64,000 bases of DNA, taken from NCBI GenBank assembly GCA_026126065.1, contig JAHCJY010000002.1, forward strand, positions 62,001-126,000, given 5' to 3'. Made by a program: the position numbers and the translations under genes. Positions 15,680-24,342 of the stretch are shown piece after piece. Every line of letters starts with the position of its first letter. Within the stretch, counting starts at the first letter, position 1. The notes beneath the pieces are model-generated. The model searched no databases and was not told where the DNA came from. It saw nothing but the letters and a program-made list of their open reading frames with translations. The DNA comes from Bauldia sp. GTDB lineage: Bacteria; Pseudomonadota; Alphaproteobacteria; Rhizobiales; Kaistiaceae.

Positions 15680-18600
15680 TCACGCGGCGCGCCTTGCGGC
15701 TGGACCGGCAAGCCGCGCCAGCTGGGTCATGACCACGGCTGCGCCGGCGAGGCGTCTGTCGGGCGACTCCCAGTCGCGCGTGAGCACGATCTTCTGGTCC
15801 GGCCTGATCTTGGCAAGGCTCCCCTGTTCCGAAATCCAGCGCACCAGCGCGGCCGGATCGGGGAACTTCTGGTCGCGCAGCGTGATGACTGCGCCACGCG
15901 GGCCGGCGTCGAGCTTCTCGACATTGGCGATCCGGCACAGCGACTTGATGAGGAGGATCTTCAGGAGATGCTCGACCTCGGCGGGCAGCGGCCCGAACCT
16001 GTCGATCAGCTCCGCGCCGAACGAGTCGATCGCCGCCGCATCCTCGAGCTCGGCAAGGCGACGATAGAGCGTCATGCGAAGGTGCAGGTCCGGCACGTAG
16101 CTTTCGGGGATCATCACCGGCGTGCCGATAGTGATCTGGGGCGACCACTGGCCCTCGTCCGTATCCGCGCCGCCGTCCTTGAGCGAGGCGACCGCCTCCT
16201 CGAGCATCTGCTGGTAGAGCTCGTACCCGACCTCCTTGATATGGCCCGACTGTTCCTCGCCGAGGAGATTGCCTGCGCCTCTGAGGTCGAGATCGTGGCT
16301 CGCGAGCTGGAAGCCCGAGCCGAGTGCGTCGAGCGACTGCAGCACCTTCAGGCGCCGTTCCGCGGTCGGCGTCAGCTTGCCGTCGGGCGGGACGGTGAAC
16401 AGGGCATAGGCGCGTGTCTTCGACCGGCCGATGCGGCCGCGCAGCTGGTAGAGCTGGGCGAGGCCGAACATGTCCGCCCGGTGCACGACCATCGTATTGG
16501 CCGTCGGGATGTCGAGGCCCGATTCCACGATCGTCGTGGAGAGCAGTACGTCGTAGGCGCCGTCGTAGAAGGCGCTCATGATGTCGTCGAGCTGGCCCGG
16601 CGCCAGCTGCCCGTGCGCGATGGCGACCTTCACCTCGGGCACGTTCTGGTCGAGGAACTGCTTCATCTCGGCCAGGTCCGAGATGCGCGGTACGACAAAG
16701 AAGGTCTGGCCGCCGCGATAGCGCTCGCGCAGCAGCGCCTCGCGCACCGTCAGCGGGTCGAACGGCGTCACGAAGGTGCGGACCGCGAGCCGGTCGACCG
16801 GCGGCGTCGTGATCATCGACAGTTCGCGAACGCCCGTAAGCGCGAGCTGCAGCGTCCGCGGGATCGGCGTGGCCGAGAGCGTCAGCACGTGGACATCCGC
16901 GCGGATCTCCTTGAGTCGCTCCTTGTGCTTCACGCCGAAGTGCTGCTCCTCGTCGATGATGAGGAGGCCGAGGTCGCGGAACTTGATCGACTTCGACAGG
17001 AGGGCGTGGGTGCCCACCACGATGTCGATATTGCCGCTCTCGAGGCCGAGCTTCGTGCCGGCCGCATCCTTGGCCGAGACCAGCCGCGACAGGTGGCCGA
17101 CCTTGATCGGGAACGGCGCGAACCGGGTGGTGAAGGTCTTGGTGTGCTGGCGCGCCAGAAGCGTTGTCGGCACCACGACGGCGACCTGCTTGCCGTTGAG
17201 CGCCGCCACGAACGCCGCGCGGAGCGCCACTTCGGTCTTGCCGAAACCGACGTCGCCGCAGATGAGCCGGTCCATCGGCCGGCCCGACGAGAGGTCCGTC
17301 GCCACCGCCTCGATCGCGTTCAGCTGGTCATCGGTTTCGTCATAGGGGAAGCGGGCGGCGAACTCGGCATAGGCGCCGTCGGGCGGCGTCAGCACCGGCG
17401 CCTGTTTCAGCATGCGCTCGGCGGCGATCTTGATCAGCTGACCCGCCATCTCGCGGATGCGCTTCTTGAGCTTCGCCTTCCGCGATTGCCACGCAACGCC
17501 GCCGAGCCGGTCGAGCTGGACGTCCGTCTCCTCCGAGCCGTAGCGCGTCAGGAGTTCGATGTTCTCGACCGGGAGGTAGAGCTTGTCGCCGCCGGCATAG
17601 ACGAGCTCGAGACAGTCCCGCGGCGCGCCGGCGGCCTCGATGGTCACCAGCTTCGTGAAGCGGCCGATGCCGTGGTCGACATGGACCACGAGGTCGCCCG
17701 GCGAGAGGCTGTTCACCTCGCGGAGGAAGTCGGACCCGCGCGATGGCTTGCGGCGCGGCCGGACCAGGCGATCGCCGAGAATGTCCTGCTCGCCGATGAC
17801 GGCAAGATCGGCGGTCTCGAAGCCCGATTCCACCGGGAGCGTGACGAGCGCCACGGCCTCGCGCGGCAGCTTCTGCACCGCGGCCCAGTCGGTCGCGGTT
17901 GCCTGCGCGGTGAGGCCGCGGTCGAGGAGCACCTGTCCCATGCGGTCGCGCGAGCCATCCGACCACGCGGCAACGAGGACGCGCTTGCCGGCCTTCCTGA
18001 GCGCCGCGGTGTGCTCGATCACCGCGTCGAAGACGTTGACCCCCTCCGCGCTCCGTTCGGCGGCAAAGCCCCTGCCCTGCCGCCCGCCGAGGTCGACGAC
18101 CCCCTGCCCGTCCGCCACGAACGGCGTCAGCAGGATGCGCGGACGCTCGGTCATCCGCTCGCGCCACTCGTTGGCTGTGAAGTAGAGCCGCTCCGGCGGC
18201 GCCGGGTGATACGGCACCTGGCTCGCTTTCGATTCCTGCGCCGCGACGCGGGCGTCGTAGTGATCCTCGATGGTGGCGAGCCGCTCGGTGACGGCCTCGT
18301 CCGCGAGGTGATCGAGAATCCAGGGCGCGTCCGGCAGGTAGTCGAACAGCGTCCCCATCCGCTCGGCGAACAGCGGCAGCCAGTGCTCCATTCCCGGCAC
18401 GCGGCGGCCCTCGCTGACGGCCGAGTAAAGGATGTCGGACTTGTCGGCCGCGCCGAACAGCGAGACGTAGGCCTGCCGGAAGCGGACGATCGCGTTCGGC
18501 CCGATGACCAGTTCGCTCGTCGGGACCAGTGAGAGGACCTTCTGCTGCCCGGTGGTCCGCTGGTTCTCCGGATCGAACGTCCGGATCGATTCGAGCGTGT

Positions 18601-19186
18601 CGCCGAAGAAGTCGAGGCGAACCGGGTCGGCGGCCCCGGCGGGATAGAGGTCGACGATACCGCCGCGCACTGCGTACTCGCCCGGCTCGCGCACGGTCGA
18701 GGCGCGGATGAAGCCGTGTCCCTCGGCCCAGCGCGAGATGCGCTCCATCCCGACGCGACCGCCCGCTTCCACCACGAGCGCGTCGCCGGCGACTTCATCG
18801 CGGGCGGGAACGCGCTGCACGACGGCGTTCACCGTCGTCAGGACGAGCCAGGTCCGGTCCGACGTCGGCTCGGCCAGCGCGGCCAGCGTCGCCATGCGCC
18901 GCGCCATGATCGTTGGATGCGGCGAGACGCGATCGTACGGCATGCAGTCCCACGCCGGGAACTGGAGGATCGGCGCATCGGGCGCGAAGAAGCGGATGGC
19001 GCTCTCGATCTCCGACAGCCGGCTGCCGTCGCGCGCAAGCAGCACAAGCCGCCGGACACCGCGGCGGCGGGCTGATTCAACGAGATCGGCGATGACCTTG
19101 CCATCGAAGCCGCCTGGCACGCCGGCGAGCGTGGCGGCGGGAAGCGAAAGGGCTTCGGTGAGGTCGAACGGGACTGTCTTCAGCAC
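15680..19186 (-). CDS. mfd: Transcription-repair coupling factor
   Basis: 1168 residues, full length. Mfd releases RNA polymerase stalled at DNA lesions and recruits UvrA. In order: UvrB-like N-terminal modules (residues 1 to about 350), the RNA-polymerase-interacting CarD-like domain from about 494 (LSPGDLVVHVDHGIGRFTKL), and a RecG-like translocase with Walker A ICGDVGFGKTEVA (about 640) and box II DEEQHFGVKHKERL (about 744). Further motifs are SATPIPRTLQLALTG and QLRGRIGRS, then the C-terminal TRG/D7 region. The start is GTG 19186, overlapping the sdhE stop by 7 bases, a conserved arrangement in this class. Confidence 0.97.
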   Translation of the reverse strand: MLKTVPFDLTEALSLPAATLAGVPGGFDGKVIADLVESARRRGVRRLVLLARDGSRLSEIESAIRFFAPDAPILQFPAWDCMPYDRVSPHPTIMARRMATLAALAEPTSDRTWLVLTTVNAVVQRVPARDEVAGDALVVEAGGRVGMERISRWAEGHGFIRASTVREPGEYAVRGGIVDLYPAGAADPVRLDFFGDTLESIRTFDPENQRTTGQQKVLSLVPTSELVIGPNAIVRFRQAYVSLFGAADKSDILYSAVSEGRRVPGMEHWLPLFAERMGTLFDYLPDAPWILDHLADEAVTERLATIEDHYDARVAAQESKASQVPYHPAPPERLYFTANEWRERMTERPRILLTPFVADGQGVVDLGGRQGRGFAAERSAEGVNVFDAVIEHTAALRKAGKRVLVAAWSDGSRDRMGQVLLDRGLTAQATATDWAAVQKLPREAVALVTLPVESGFETADLAVIGEQDILGDRLVRPRRKPSRGSDFLREVNSLSPGDLVVHVDHGIGRFTKLVTIEAAGAPRDCLELVYAGGDKLYLPVENIELLTRYGSEETDVQLDRLGGVAWQSRKAKLKKRIREMAGQLIKIAAERMLKQAPVLTPPDGAYAEFAARFPYDETDDQLNAIEAVATDLSSGRPMDRLICGDVGFGKTEVALRAAFVAALNGKQVAVVVPTTLLARQHTKTFTTRFAPFPIKVGHLSRLVSAKDAAGTKLGLESGNIDIVVGTHALLSKSIKFRDLGLLIIDEEQHFGVKHKERLKEIRADVHVLTLSATPIPRTLQLALTGVRELSMITTPPVDRLAVRTFVTPFDPLTVREALLRERYRGGQTFFVVPRISDLAEMKQFLDQNVPEVKVAIAHGQLAPGQLDDIMSAFYDGAYDVLLSTTIVESGLDIPTANTMVVHRADMFGLAQLYQLRGRIGRSKTRAYALFTVPPDGKLTPTAERRLKVLQSLDALGSGFQLASHDLDLRGAGNLLGEEQSGHIKEVGYELYQQMLEEAVASLKDGGADTDEGQWSPQITIGTPVMIPESYVPDLHLRMTLYRRLAELEDAAAIDSFGAELIDRFGPLPAEVEHLLKILLIKSLCRIANVEKLDAGPRGAVITLRDQKFPDPAALVRWISEQGSLAKIRPDQKIVLTRDWESPDRRLAGAAVVMTQLARLAGPAARRAA

Positions 19187-19476
19187 GGCGGCACTTGGGT
19201 TCTGCGATGAAACGCGACGAGATCGTCAAGCAATTGCGACCGGTAGGCGGCCGGGACGGGGCCTCCTCCGGTGATCCAGCGGAACAACTCCTGGTCCGGC
19301 GCGTCGAGGATTTCCTCGAACCGGACCAGGTCTTCGACCGGCAGGGCGGCGAGGCGCGCATCCGCAAACGCGCCCAGAAGGACATCGAGCTCGTACATGC
19401 CGCGGCGCCGCACCCGGAAGTGGATTCGGCGCCGCCGGGCTTCAAGCCCGTCGGACGCTGTGGAGTTACCGCTCAT
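19180..19476 (-). CDS. sdhE: Succinate dehydrogenase assembly factor 2 (SdhE/YgfY/SDHAF2)
   Basis: 98 residues from ATG 19476. The family core is present: RRRRIHFRVRRRGMYELDVL (the RGxxE motif that interacts with SdhA) and LLGAFADARLAALP, then FEEILDAPDQELFRWITG. It promotes covalent FAD attachment to SdhA. It overlaps mfd by 7 bases and should be cotranscribed with it. In many relatives recG is divergently encoded next to it; here the upstream flank holds no gene for about 400 bases. Confidence 0.92.
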   Translation of the reverse strand: MSGNSTASDGLEARRRRIHFRVRRRGMYELDVLLGAFADARLAALPVEDLVRFEEILDAPDQELFRWITGGGPVPAAYRSQLLDDLVAFHRRTQVPPC

Positions 19477-19872
19477 CCCGCCTGCCGGATTTGCAGCCGG
19501 TATAGCCGGAGGCCGAGACCATGTCAGCCGCCGCGCTTCCACGTCCCGGCGCCACACGGCGGTAGGAGGTTCGCAAGACAACGAACGGACCGTTCAGTTT
19601 TTTTTATTGCCATGAAGCTGTCACAATTGAATCGCGGGGGTCGATTTCGACGTGCGACATGAATCGCGCGGCTCCGATGCACACTGGCGCGAGTTTGATC
19701 GGGTGTTGCACAAGGGCTATGCAACCGACCCAAAAACAAGAGTTATCCTAGGATTTATCAACCCCGATTGCATGCAGGACGACCCCTGCGCAGCCATGCC
19801 GCAGAGCATGCGCCCGCATGACAGGCATGCGCTGCAGGCGCTATCCCCCATGCGCTGCGAGTGTATATTCAC
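19477..19872. other. Intergenic region upstream of sdhE without a convincing gene
   Basis: The stretch holds a 5-bp hairpin with a T8 run (19582-19604), an AT-richer segment, and four GCATG motifs (19770, 19806, 19816, 19825) followed by a direct repeat CATGCGCTGC (19826-19835 and 19849-19858). A TATATT at 19864-19869 could be the -10 element of the RNA candidate downstream. A 114-codon open frame on the plus strand spans part of it but has no protein-like composition or family match. Confidence 0.4.
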
Positions 19873-20040
19873 TCCAACAAGACGACGGAACTCCCTCCCT
19901 CATTCCTTCGTCCTGTGTGAGATAGCGCGGTGGGGTTCCCCCTCCCTCAACCCTCCCGCTGCTCGCGTCGCCCGGCACACCCGGCGACGCCCCTAAGGAA
20001 AAGGCCCGCCGTCTCCTCCCCGGCGGGCCTTTTCTATTTT
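19873..20040 (+). ncRNA. Candidate small RNA with anti-Shine-Dalgarno hairpin loops
   Basis: Four stem-loops can be drawn by hand. Stem 1 is 19881-19890 with 19903-19912 (one mismatch), loop CTCCCTCCCTCA. Stem 2 is 19927-19937 with 19949-19959 (one mismatch, one G-U), loop CCCCCTCCCTC. Stem 3 is 19965-19972 with 19983-19990. The fourth is the terminator at 20001-20031, loop GTCTCCTCCCC. Three of four loops present CCUCCC-type sequences able to pair with ribosome binding sites. Alphaproteobacterial sRNA families with such loops are known (αr14/Cuckoo- and CcsR-like types). Promoter inferred from TATATT at 19864; no coding alternative looks convincing. Confidence 0.55.
20001..20036 (+). terminator. 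Rho-independent terminator
   Basis: A perfect 10-bp stem AAGGCCCGCC/GGCGGGCCTT (20001-20010 with 20022-20031) is followed by TTCTATTTT. No protein gene precedes it on this strand, which itself argues for a transcribed RNA upstream. Confidence 0.85.
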
Positions 20041-20128
20041 GGGTTGGACTCGGGCATTTCCAAGGCTTCCGACCTGCCCCGCGGCCTGCGGATTGAGAAC
20101 GGGACGCCGCCGGACTAGGGTCCGGCCC

Positions 20129-21526
20129 ATGAACACAGCCCCCATTCACGTCATCGGCGGCGGCCTCGCCGGCTCGGAAGCCGCCTGGCAGATCGCCGAA
20201 GCAGGCGTCCCGGTCGTCCTCCACGAAATGCGCCCGGTGCGCGAGACGCCGGTTCACAAGACGGACGGCCTCGCCGAACTCGTCTGCTCCAATTCGTTCC
20301 GCTCCGACGACGCGGAAACCAACGCCGTCGGCCTCCTCCATGAGGAGATGCGGCGCGCCGGTTCGCTCATCATGCGGATGGGCGACGCCCATCGGCTCCC
20401 TGCCGGTTCGGCCCTTGCGGTTGACCGCGATGGCTTCTCCGCCGCTGTGAGCACAGCGCTCCGCGCGCATCCGCTCGTGTCGATCGAGCGCGGCGAAATC
20501 GCCGGCCTGCCGCCCGCCGAGTGGGACAGCGTCATCGTGGCGACAGGCCCGCTCACTTCGCCCGCCCTGGCCGAAGCAATCGCCACGACCACGGGCGAAG
20601 AATCGCTCGCCTTCTTCGACGCCATTGCGCCGATCGTCCACTTCGACAGCATCAACCAGGACATCGTCTGGGCGCAGTCGCGCTACGACAAGGCAGGGCC
20701 CGGCGGCAATGGTGCCGACTACCTCAACTGCCCGATGGACAAGGCGCAGTACGACGCCTTCGTCGACGCGGTGCTGGCCGGCGAGAAGACCGCGTTCCAC
20801 GAATGGGAAGGCACGCCCTATTTCGACGGCTGCCTGCCGATCGAGGTGATGGCCGAGCGCGGCCGCGAGACGCTGCGCCACGGCCCCATGAAGCCGGTGG
20901 GGCTCACCAATCCGCGCAGCCCCGACGTGAAATCCTACGCCATCGTCCAGCTTCGCCAGGACAACGCGCTTGGCACGCTGTGGAACATGGTCGGCTTCCA
21001 GACCAAGCTGAAATACGCCGAGCAGGTGCGGATCTTCCGGATGATCCCCGGGCTCGAGAACGCCGAGTTCGCGCGCCTCGGCGGCCTCCACCGCAACACC
21101 TTCCTCAACTCACCAAAGCTCCTCGACGGAACGCTGCGCCTGAAGGCGATGCCTCGGCTCCGCTTCGCCGGCCAGATCACCGGCTGCGAGGGCTATGTCG
21201 AATCGGCCTCCGTCGGCCTGATGGCGGGCCGCTTCGCCGCCGCCGAGCGGCTCGGCACCGCACCCGATGCGCCTCCACCCACGACCGCCTTCGGCGCCCT
21301 CCTCGGCCACATCACGGGCGGCCACATCTCGGCCGACGAGCCGGGCAAGCGCTCGTTCCAGCCGATGAACGTCAACTTCGGCCTCTTCCCGCCGATCGAG
21401 GAGACCAGCCTCGCCAAGCTGAAGCACTCCGAACGCGGCGTGGCGCGGAAGCGCGCGCTTTCGGCCCGCGCCCTGCGGGATTTCGACCGCTGGCTGGGAA
21501 CGAGGACGAGCGAGGCGGCGGAGTAG
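20129..21526 (+). CDS. trmFO: tRNA (uracil-54-C5)-methyltransferase, FADH2/methylene-THF dependent
   Basis: 465 residues. TrmFO makes ribothymidine at position 54 of tRNAs using methylenetetrahydrofolate. The N-terminal FAD site is [20 protein letters not shown]; the family's catalytic region reads [19 protein letters not shown] (with the Cys) and a second [12 protein letters not shown] follows. [33 protein letters not shown] and [20 protein letters not shown] (Cys and C-terminal FAD contact) are also present. Start ATG 20129. A stand-alone gene; it follows the candidate RNA and its terminator. Confidence 0.96.
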   Translation: MNTAPIHVIGGGLAGSEAAWQIAEAGVPVVLHEMRPVRETPVHKTDGLAELVCSNSFRSDDAETNAVGLLHEEMRRAGSLIMRMGDAHRLPAGSALAVDRDGFSAAVSTALRAHPLVSIERGEIAGLPPAEWDSVIVATGPLTSPALAEAIATTTGEESLAFFDAIAPIVHFDSINQDIVWAQSRYDKAGPGGNGADYLNCPMDKAQYDAFVDAVLAGEKTAFHEWEGTPYFDGCLPIEVMAERGRETLRHGPMKPVGLTNPRSPDVKSYAIVQLRQDNALGTLWNMVGFQTKLKYAEQVRIFRMIPGLENAEFARLGGLHRNTFLNSPKLLDGTLRLKAMPRLRFAGQITGCEGYVESASVGLMAGRFAAAERLGTAPDAPPPTTAFGALLGHITGGHISADEPGKRSFQPMNVNFGLFPPIEETSLAKLKHSERGVARKRALSARALRDFDRWLGTRTSEAAE

Positions 21527-21538
21527 TCGCAAGGCTGG

Positions 21539-21856
21539 CTAGAATTCGAGGGTTAGCGGGTCTCGAGCGCTGTTCCAGAAACTCAGAACCTCAACTACCT
21601 TCGCCTCGTCATCCACAGTGTAGATGATCCAGTAGTGCGTCCGACGCCCCACCCTGAACAGGTATGCGCGGTACGGCGCTCCCGTGAGGGCAAAGTAACT
21701 CCAGGTGTTGGGGGACTCGGCCAACTGGACCGAAAGAATGCGAACGAGCCGATCTCGTTGTTCGAAGGCAAGTTCATCGCTGTAGTCGGTAAGGTACGTC
21801 GCGAACGCTTCTATCTGCAGTTCCGCAGCACGAGCGATCCGAACAATATATGCCAT
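21539..21856 (-). CDS. Type II toxin, RelE/ParE superfamily
   Basis: 105 residues. The sequence follows the ParE/RelE fold: helix pair RAAELQIEAFATYLTDYSDE, LVRILSVQLAESPNTWSYFA, then strands YRAYLFRVGRRTHYWIIYTV and AKVVEVLSFWNSARDP. ParE-like proteins inhibit gyrase while RelE-like ones cleave mRNA; the sequence does not decide which. It lies 6 bases after the antitoxin gene, the usual antitoxin-first order. Base composition is visibly less GC-rich than trmFO next to it, a hint of horizontal acquisition. Confidence 0.87.
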   Translation of the reverse strand: MAYIVRIARAAELQIEAFATYLTDYSDELAFEQRDRLVRILSVQLAESPNTWSYFALTGAPYRAYLFRVGRRTHYWIIYTVDDEAKVVEVLSFWNSARDPLTLEF

Positions 21857-21862
21857 CGATTG

Positions 21863-22078
21863 CTAGCGCTTGGCGCCACGACGAGCCGCATTGAACCGCG
21901 CCTTGAACGTTGCAGGGTCGTATTCCGTGAAGCGACCGGCAGAGATGTCTGCCTCCGCTTCCTTGAGCGCACGTAGAAGGTCCGCACGCTCGGCGTCATT
22001 CAGGACCGGAATGTCCTCCATTGTCGTAACAGGCACTGACACGGTCTGGCGAGCTGCAGATTTGGCAGGGTTACCCAT
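21863..22078 (-). CDS. Antitoxin of the ParE/RelE-type module
   Basis: 71 residues from ATG 22078. The N-terminal half includes QTVSVPVTTMEDIPVLNDAE and the C-terminal half has a helix RADLLRALKEAEADISAGRF and EYDPATFKARFNAAR, the usual toxin-wrapping tail of RelB/ParD/prevent-host-death-type antitoxins. No clear ribbon-helix-helix can be assigned by eye. It precedes the toxin by 6 bases in the same operon. An antitoxin of this kind usually represses its own promoter; no operator is evident. Confidence 0.8.
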   Translation of the reverse strand: MGNPAKSAARQTVSVPVTTMEDIPVLNDAERADLLRALKEAEADISAGRFTEYDPATFKARFNAARRGAKR

Positions 22079-22121
22079 ACACCTAGTCTAGCACTGCCGG
22101 CGACAGCATGCACCAGCACCA

Positions 22122-22952
22122 TCAAACCGGCCACCGCTTCGACGCGCGCCACAGCGTCCATTGTCGCCGCCACTGCGGCAGCTGCGGGTGCTGCTCCAGT
22201 GGGTGCTCCATCCGGTCGAGCGTGGCGAGGTCGCTCTCGACAAGGGCGAGCGGGAGGAAGGCTGGCGCCAGCGTCGGCGGCAGCTTCGCCAGGGCGGCGC
22301 GCGCCTGAATCAGGTGCCCGCGCGCCATCCCGCGGAACTCGGCGAACGCCGCCTTGAGCCCCGGCGACGGCTTCCACGCGAACAGATCCTCGAGGTCGAC
22401 GCCGTGCGCCGCGAGCCGGTCGCGCGGCAGGAACACGCGTTGCCTGCCGGAATCGGACGGCATCCGCCAGAGCGCCGTCGCCAGCGCCATCGCCACGCCG
22501 GCATGGCCCGCGGCGTCGGCCGATCCCGGGTCGGCGCCGCCATTGAGGATCAGCGCCGCGAGTTGAAACAGCGACGAGGTCGTCTCGCCGGCATAGCCCT
22601 CGAAGTCGCGAACCGTCGGCATCGGGTCGTTGTAGAGGTCGAAGGTCCGTGCATCGATCAGCGCCAGGAACGCGGTCACCGGCAGGGAGTACGCGCTGAT
22701 CGTTTCGACGACGGCTTCCGCCACCGGGTTCCCAGCGCCGCCCCTCCCCTGCAACGCCTCTCGCCACCACTCCTGGCGGATCTCGCCCAGCGTCGGATCG
22801 CTCACCACGTTGGGGATACGGACGATCTCCGCGTTGAAGGCATGCAGCGCGAAGAGATGCTTTCGCGATTGCGCCGGGGCAAAGAGGTCGGCGAGGAAAC
22901 GGTCGCGGTCGCGATCGCGGACCGTCTCTTGTGCAGCAGCGTAGGCGTCCAT
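22122..22952 (-). CDS. Squalene/phytoene synthase-fold protein, NDUFAF6-like
   Basis: 276 residues with the all-helical trans-isoprenyl synthase fold: RDRFLADLFAPAQSRKHLFA, HAFNAEIVRIPNVVSDPTLG, EIRQEWWREALQGRGGAGNP, ARTFDLYNDPMPTVRDFEGY and HAGVAMALATALWRMP. The first Asp-rich catalytic motif of real squalene/phytoene synthases is replaced by EIRQEWW, so it is unlikely to make squalene. It resembles the mitochondrial complex I assembly factor NDUFAF6. The neighbouring gene is an NDUFAF3-type protein, supporting a shared role in NADH dehydrogenase assembly; this is inference from family similarity. Confidence 0.85.
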   Translation of the reverse strand: MDAYAAAQETVRDRDRDRFLADLFAPAQSRKHLFALHAFNAEIVRIPNVVSDPTLGEIRQEWWREALQGRGGAGNPVAEAVVETISAYSLPVTAFLALIDARTFDLYNDPMPTVRDFEGYAGETTSSLFQLAALILNGGADPGSADAAGHAGVAMALATALWRMPSDSGRQRVFLPRDRLAAHGVDLEDLFAWKPSPGLKAAFAEFRGMARGHLIQARAALAKLPPTLAPAFLPLALVESDLATLDRMEHPLEQHPQLPQWRRQWTLWRASKRWPV

Positions 22953-22979
22953 GGCATCCGGATGCCGGAATAAGACGTC

Positions 22980-23375
22980 TCAGTCCACGGCAATCAGCGC
23001 TGCGGCGACCGCGCGATCCTCAGCGAGAAGAACGTTGAAAGTCCGCACCGCCGCTCCCGTCGACATCCCGTCCGAGGAAATCCCGCGCTCGCGGAAGGCC
23101 GCGCGGAGCGTTGCGGGGATTGGCGCGGGTCCCTTGCCCATGCCGACAAGGAGGATGTCGATGCGCTCGGTCTCGGCGAACAGCTTCTCGAAGGCGGCCA
23201 CGTCGAGTTCCGAGGCCGACGTCGCCGCCCACCCATGGATGCCGCTCGGCAGACACAGGATCGAGCCGCGATGCGACATGCCGGCGAAGCGGAAGCCGCC
23301 ATTGCCGTACGCCTCGATGGGCGCGCGGCCGGGATAGTGCTGCTGCCGGATCACCGTGCCGCGCGGCGCCGCCAC
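22980..23375 (-). CDS. Mth938-like domain protein (DUF498; NDUFAF3-like)
   Basis: 131 residues, close to the whole domain. Characteristic stretches are IEAYGNGGFRFAGMSHRGSI, LPSGIHGWAATSASELDVAA, IDILLVGMGKGPAPIPATLR and SDGMSTGAAVRTFNVLLAED. The mitochondrial NDUFAF3 complex I assembly factor belongs to the same family. The gene lies 1 base after the secF stop on the same strand, so it should be cotranscribed with secDF, and it is followed by the NDUFAF6-like gene. Confidence 0.9.
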   Translation of the reverse strand: MAAPRGTVIRQQHYPGRAPIEAYGNGGFRFAGMSHRGSILCLPSGIHGWAATSASELDVAAFEKLFAETERIDILLVGMGKGPAPIPATLRAAFRERGISSDGMSTGAAVRTFNVLLAEDRAVAAALIAVD

Positions 23376-23376
23376 G

Positions 23377-24330
23377 TCAGGCCTGCGGCACCGGCAGCGT
23401 GTCTTCTTCCTTCCGGGACGACGGTGTGGCGGGAGGCGGCCGGAGGTTGAAGTAGACCAGCAGCGGGCCGCCGATGAAGATCGACGACGCCGTGGCGATG
23501 AACACGCCCCAGATCATCGACGCCGTGAACGAGCGGATGACCTGGCCACCGAAGAAATAGAGCGCGCCCAGCGAGAGGAGCAGCGTCAGCGACGTCATGA
23601 TCGTCCGCGCCAGCGTCTGATTGGTGGCGAGATTGATCACGTCGCGGATCGGCATCTGCTTGTATTTTCGCAGCACCTCCCGGATGCGATCGAAGATGAC
23701 GACCGTATCGTTGAGCGAGTAGCCGATGACGGTGAGGATCGCGGCGATCGACGACAGGTTGAAGTCGATCTGCGTCACGGCGAAGAAGCCGACCATCAGG
23801 ATCGCATCGTGGACGAGCGTCGCGACGGCACCGATGGCGAACTGCCATTCGAAGCGCAGCCAGATGTACGCCATGATCCCGACGATCGTCAGCAGGACCG
23901 CCCAGAAGCCGGTCGTGGCGAGTTCACCCGAGACACGCGGACCCACAACGGACGTGCTCCGGTAGACGTATTCATCCGCCGATAGGGTCGCGCGGACGAG
24001 ATCGATGGCGCGCTGCTGCGCCTCCTCGCCACCGGGCTGCGTCGCGATGCGGATGAGCACCGTGCGCGCGTCGTCGATCGTCTGGACCTGGACTTCGCCG
24101 AGTTCGAGCGCGGAGAGCTGGGCGCGGATCTGGCCGACATCGGCGGTCTCGCCGCGCGCTTGCACCTCGATCGCCGTGCCGCCGACGAAATCGATGCCGA
24201 CATTCACGCCGACGGTGAAGAACAGGACGAACGAAACGACGATGAGGAAGAGCGACACCGGGGTGCGGTACTTCACCCAGCTCATGAATGGGAGGTTGGT
24301 ATCGTCCGGGACGAGGCGAAGCGGCTTCAC
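23377..24330 (-). CDS. secF: Protein translocase subunit SecF
   Basis: 317 residues. SecF forms, with SecD, a proton-driven complex that pulls exported proteins through SecYEG on the periplasmic side. The sequence has six transmembrane helices and the family blocks VNVGIDFVGGTAIEVQARGE, TIVGIMAYIWLRFEWQFAIG, VTQIDFNLSSIAAILTVIGY, SLNDTVVIFDRIREVLRKY and RTIMTSLTLLLSLGALYFFG. Order secD-secF with 12 bases between them; start ATG 24330 matches the family N-terminus. Confidence 0.97.
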   Translation of the reverse strand: MKPLRLVPDDTNLPFMSWVKYRTPVSLFLIVVSFVLFFTVGVNVGIDFVGGTAIEVQARGETADVGQIRAQLSALELGEVQVQTIDDARTVLIRIATQPGGEEAQQRAIDLVRATLSADEYVYRSTSVVGPRVSGELATTGFWAVLLTIVGIMAYIWLRFEWQFAIGAVATLVHDAILMVGFFAVTQIDFNLSSIAAILTVIGYSLNDTVVIFDRIREVLRKYKQMPIRDVINLATNQTLARTIMTSLTLLLSLGALYFFGGQVIRSFTASMIWGVFIATASSIFIGGPLLVYFNLRPPPATPSSRKEEDTLPVPQA

Positions 24331-24342
24331 GGGGTCGTCCTC

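Noticed and set aside
15413..18532. A 1039-codon open frame on the strand opposite mfd
   Set aside because: Arises from GC-rich third positions of mfd; composition (Arg/His/Glu-rich, no domains) is that of an antisense shadow.
19582..19604. Short hairpin with T8 as a terminator on the plus strand
   Set aside because: Stem is only 5 bp and no plus-strand gene precedes it; more likely part of the sdhE upstream region.
19735..19765. DnaA-box-like TTATCC/TTATCA in an AT-richer patch, possible origin
   Set aside because: Only two weak matches and none of the usual origin neighbours (dnaA, hemE, parAB).
19652..19996. A 114-codon plus-strand open frame upstream of trmFO
   Set aside because: No protein-like pattern; it spans the promoter and hairpins of the sRNA candidate.
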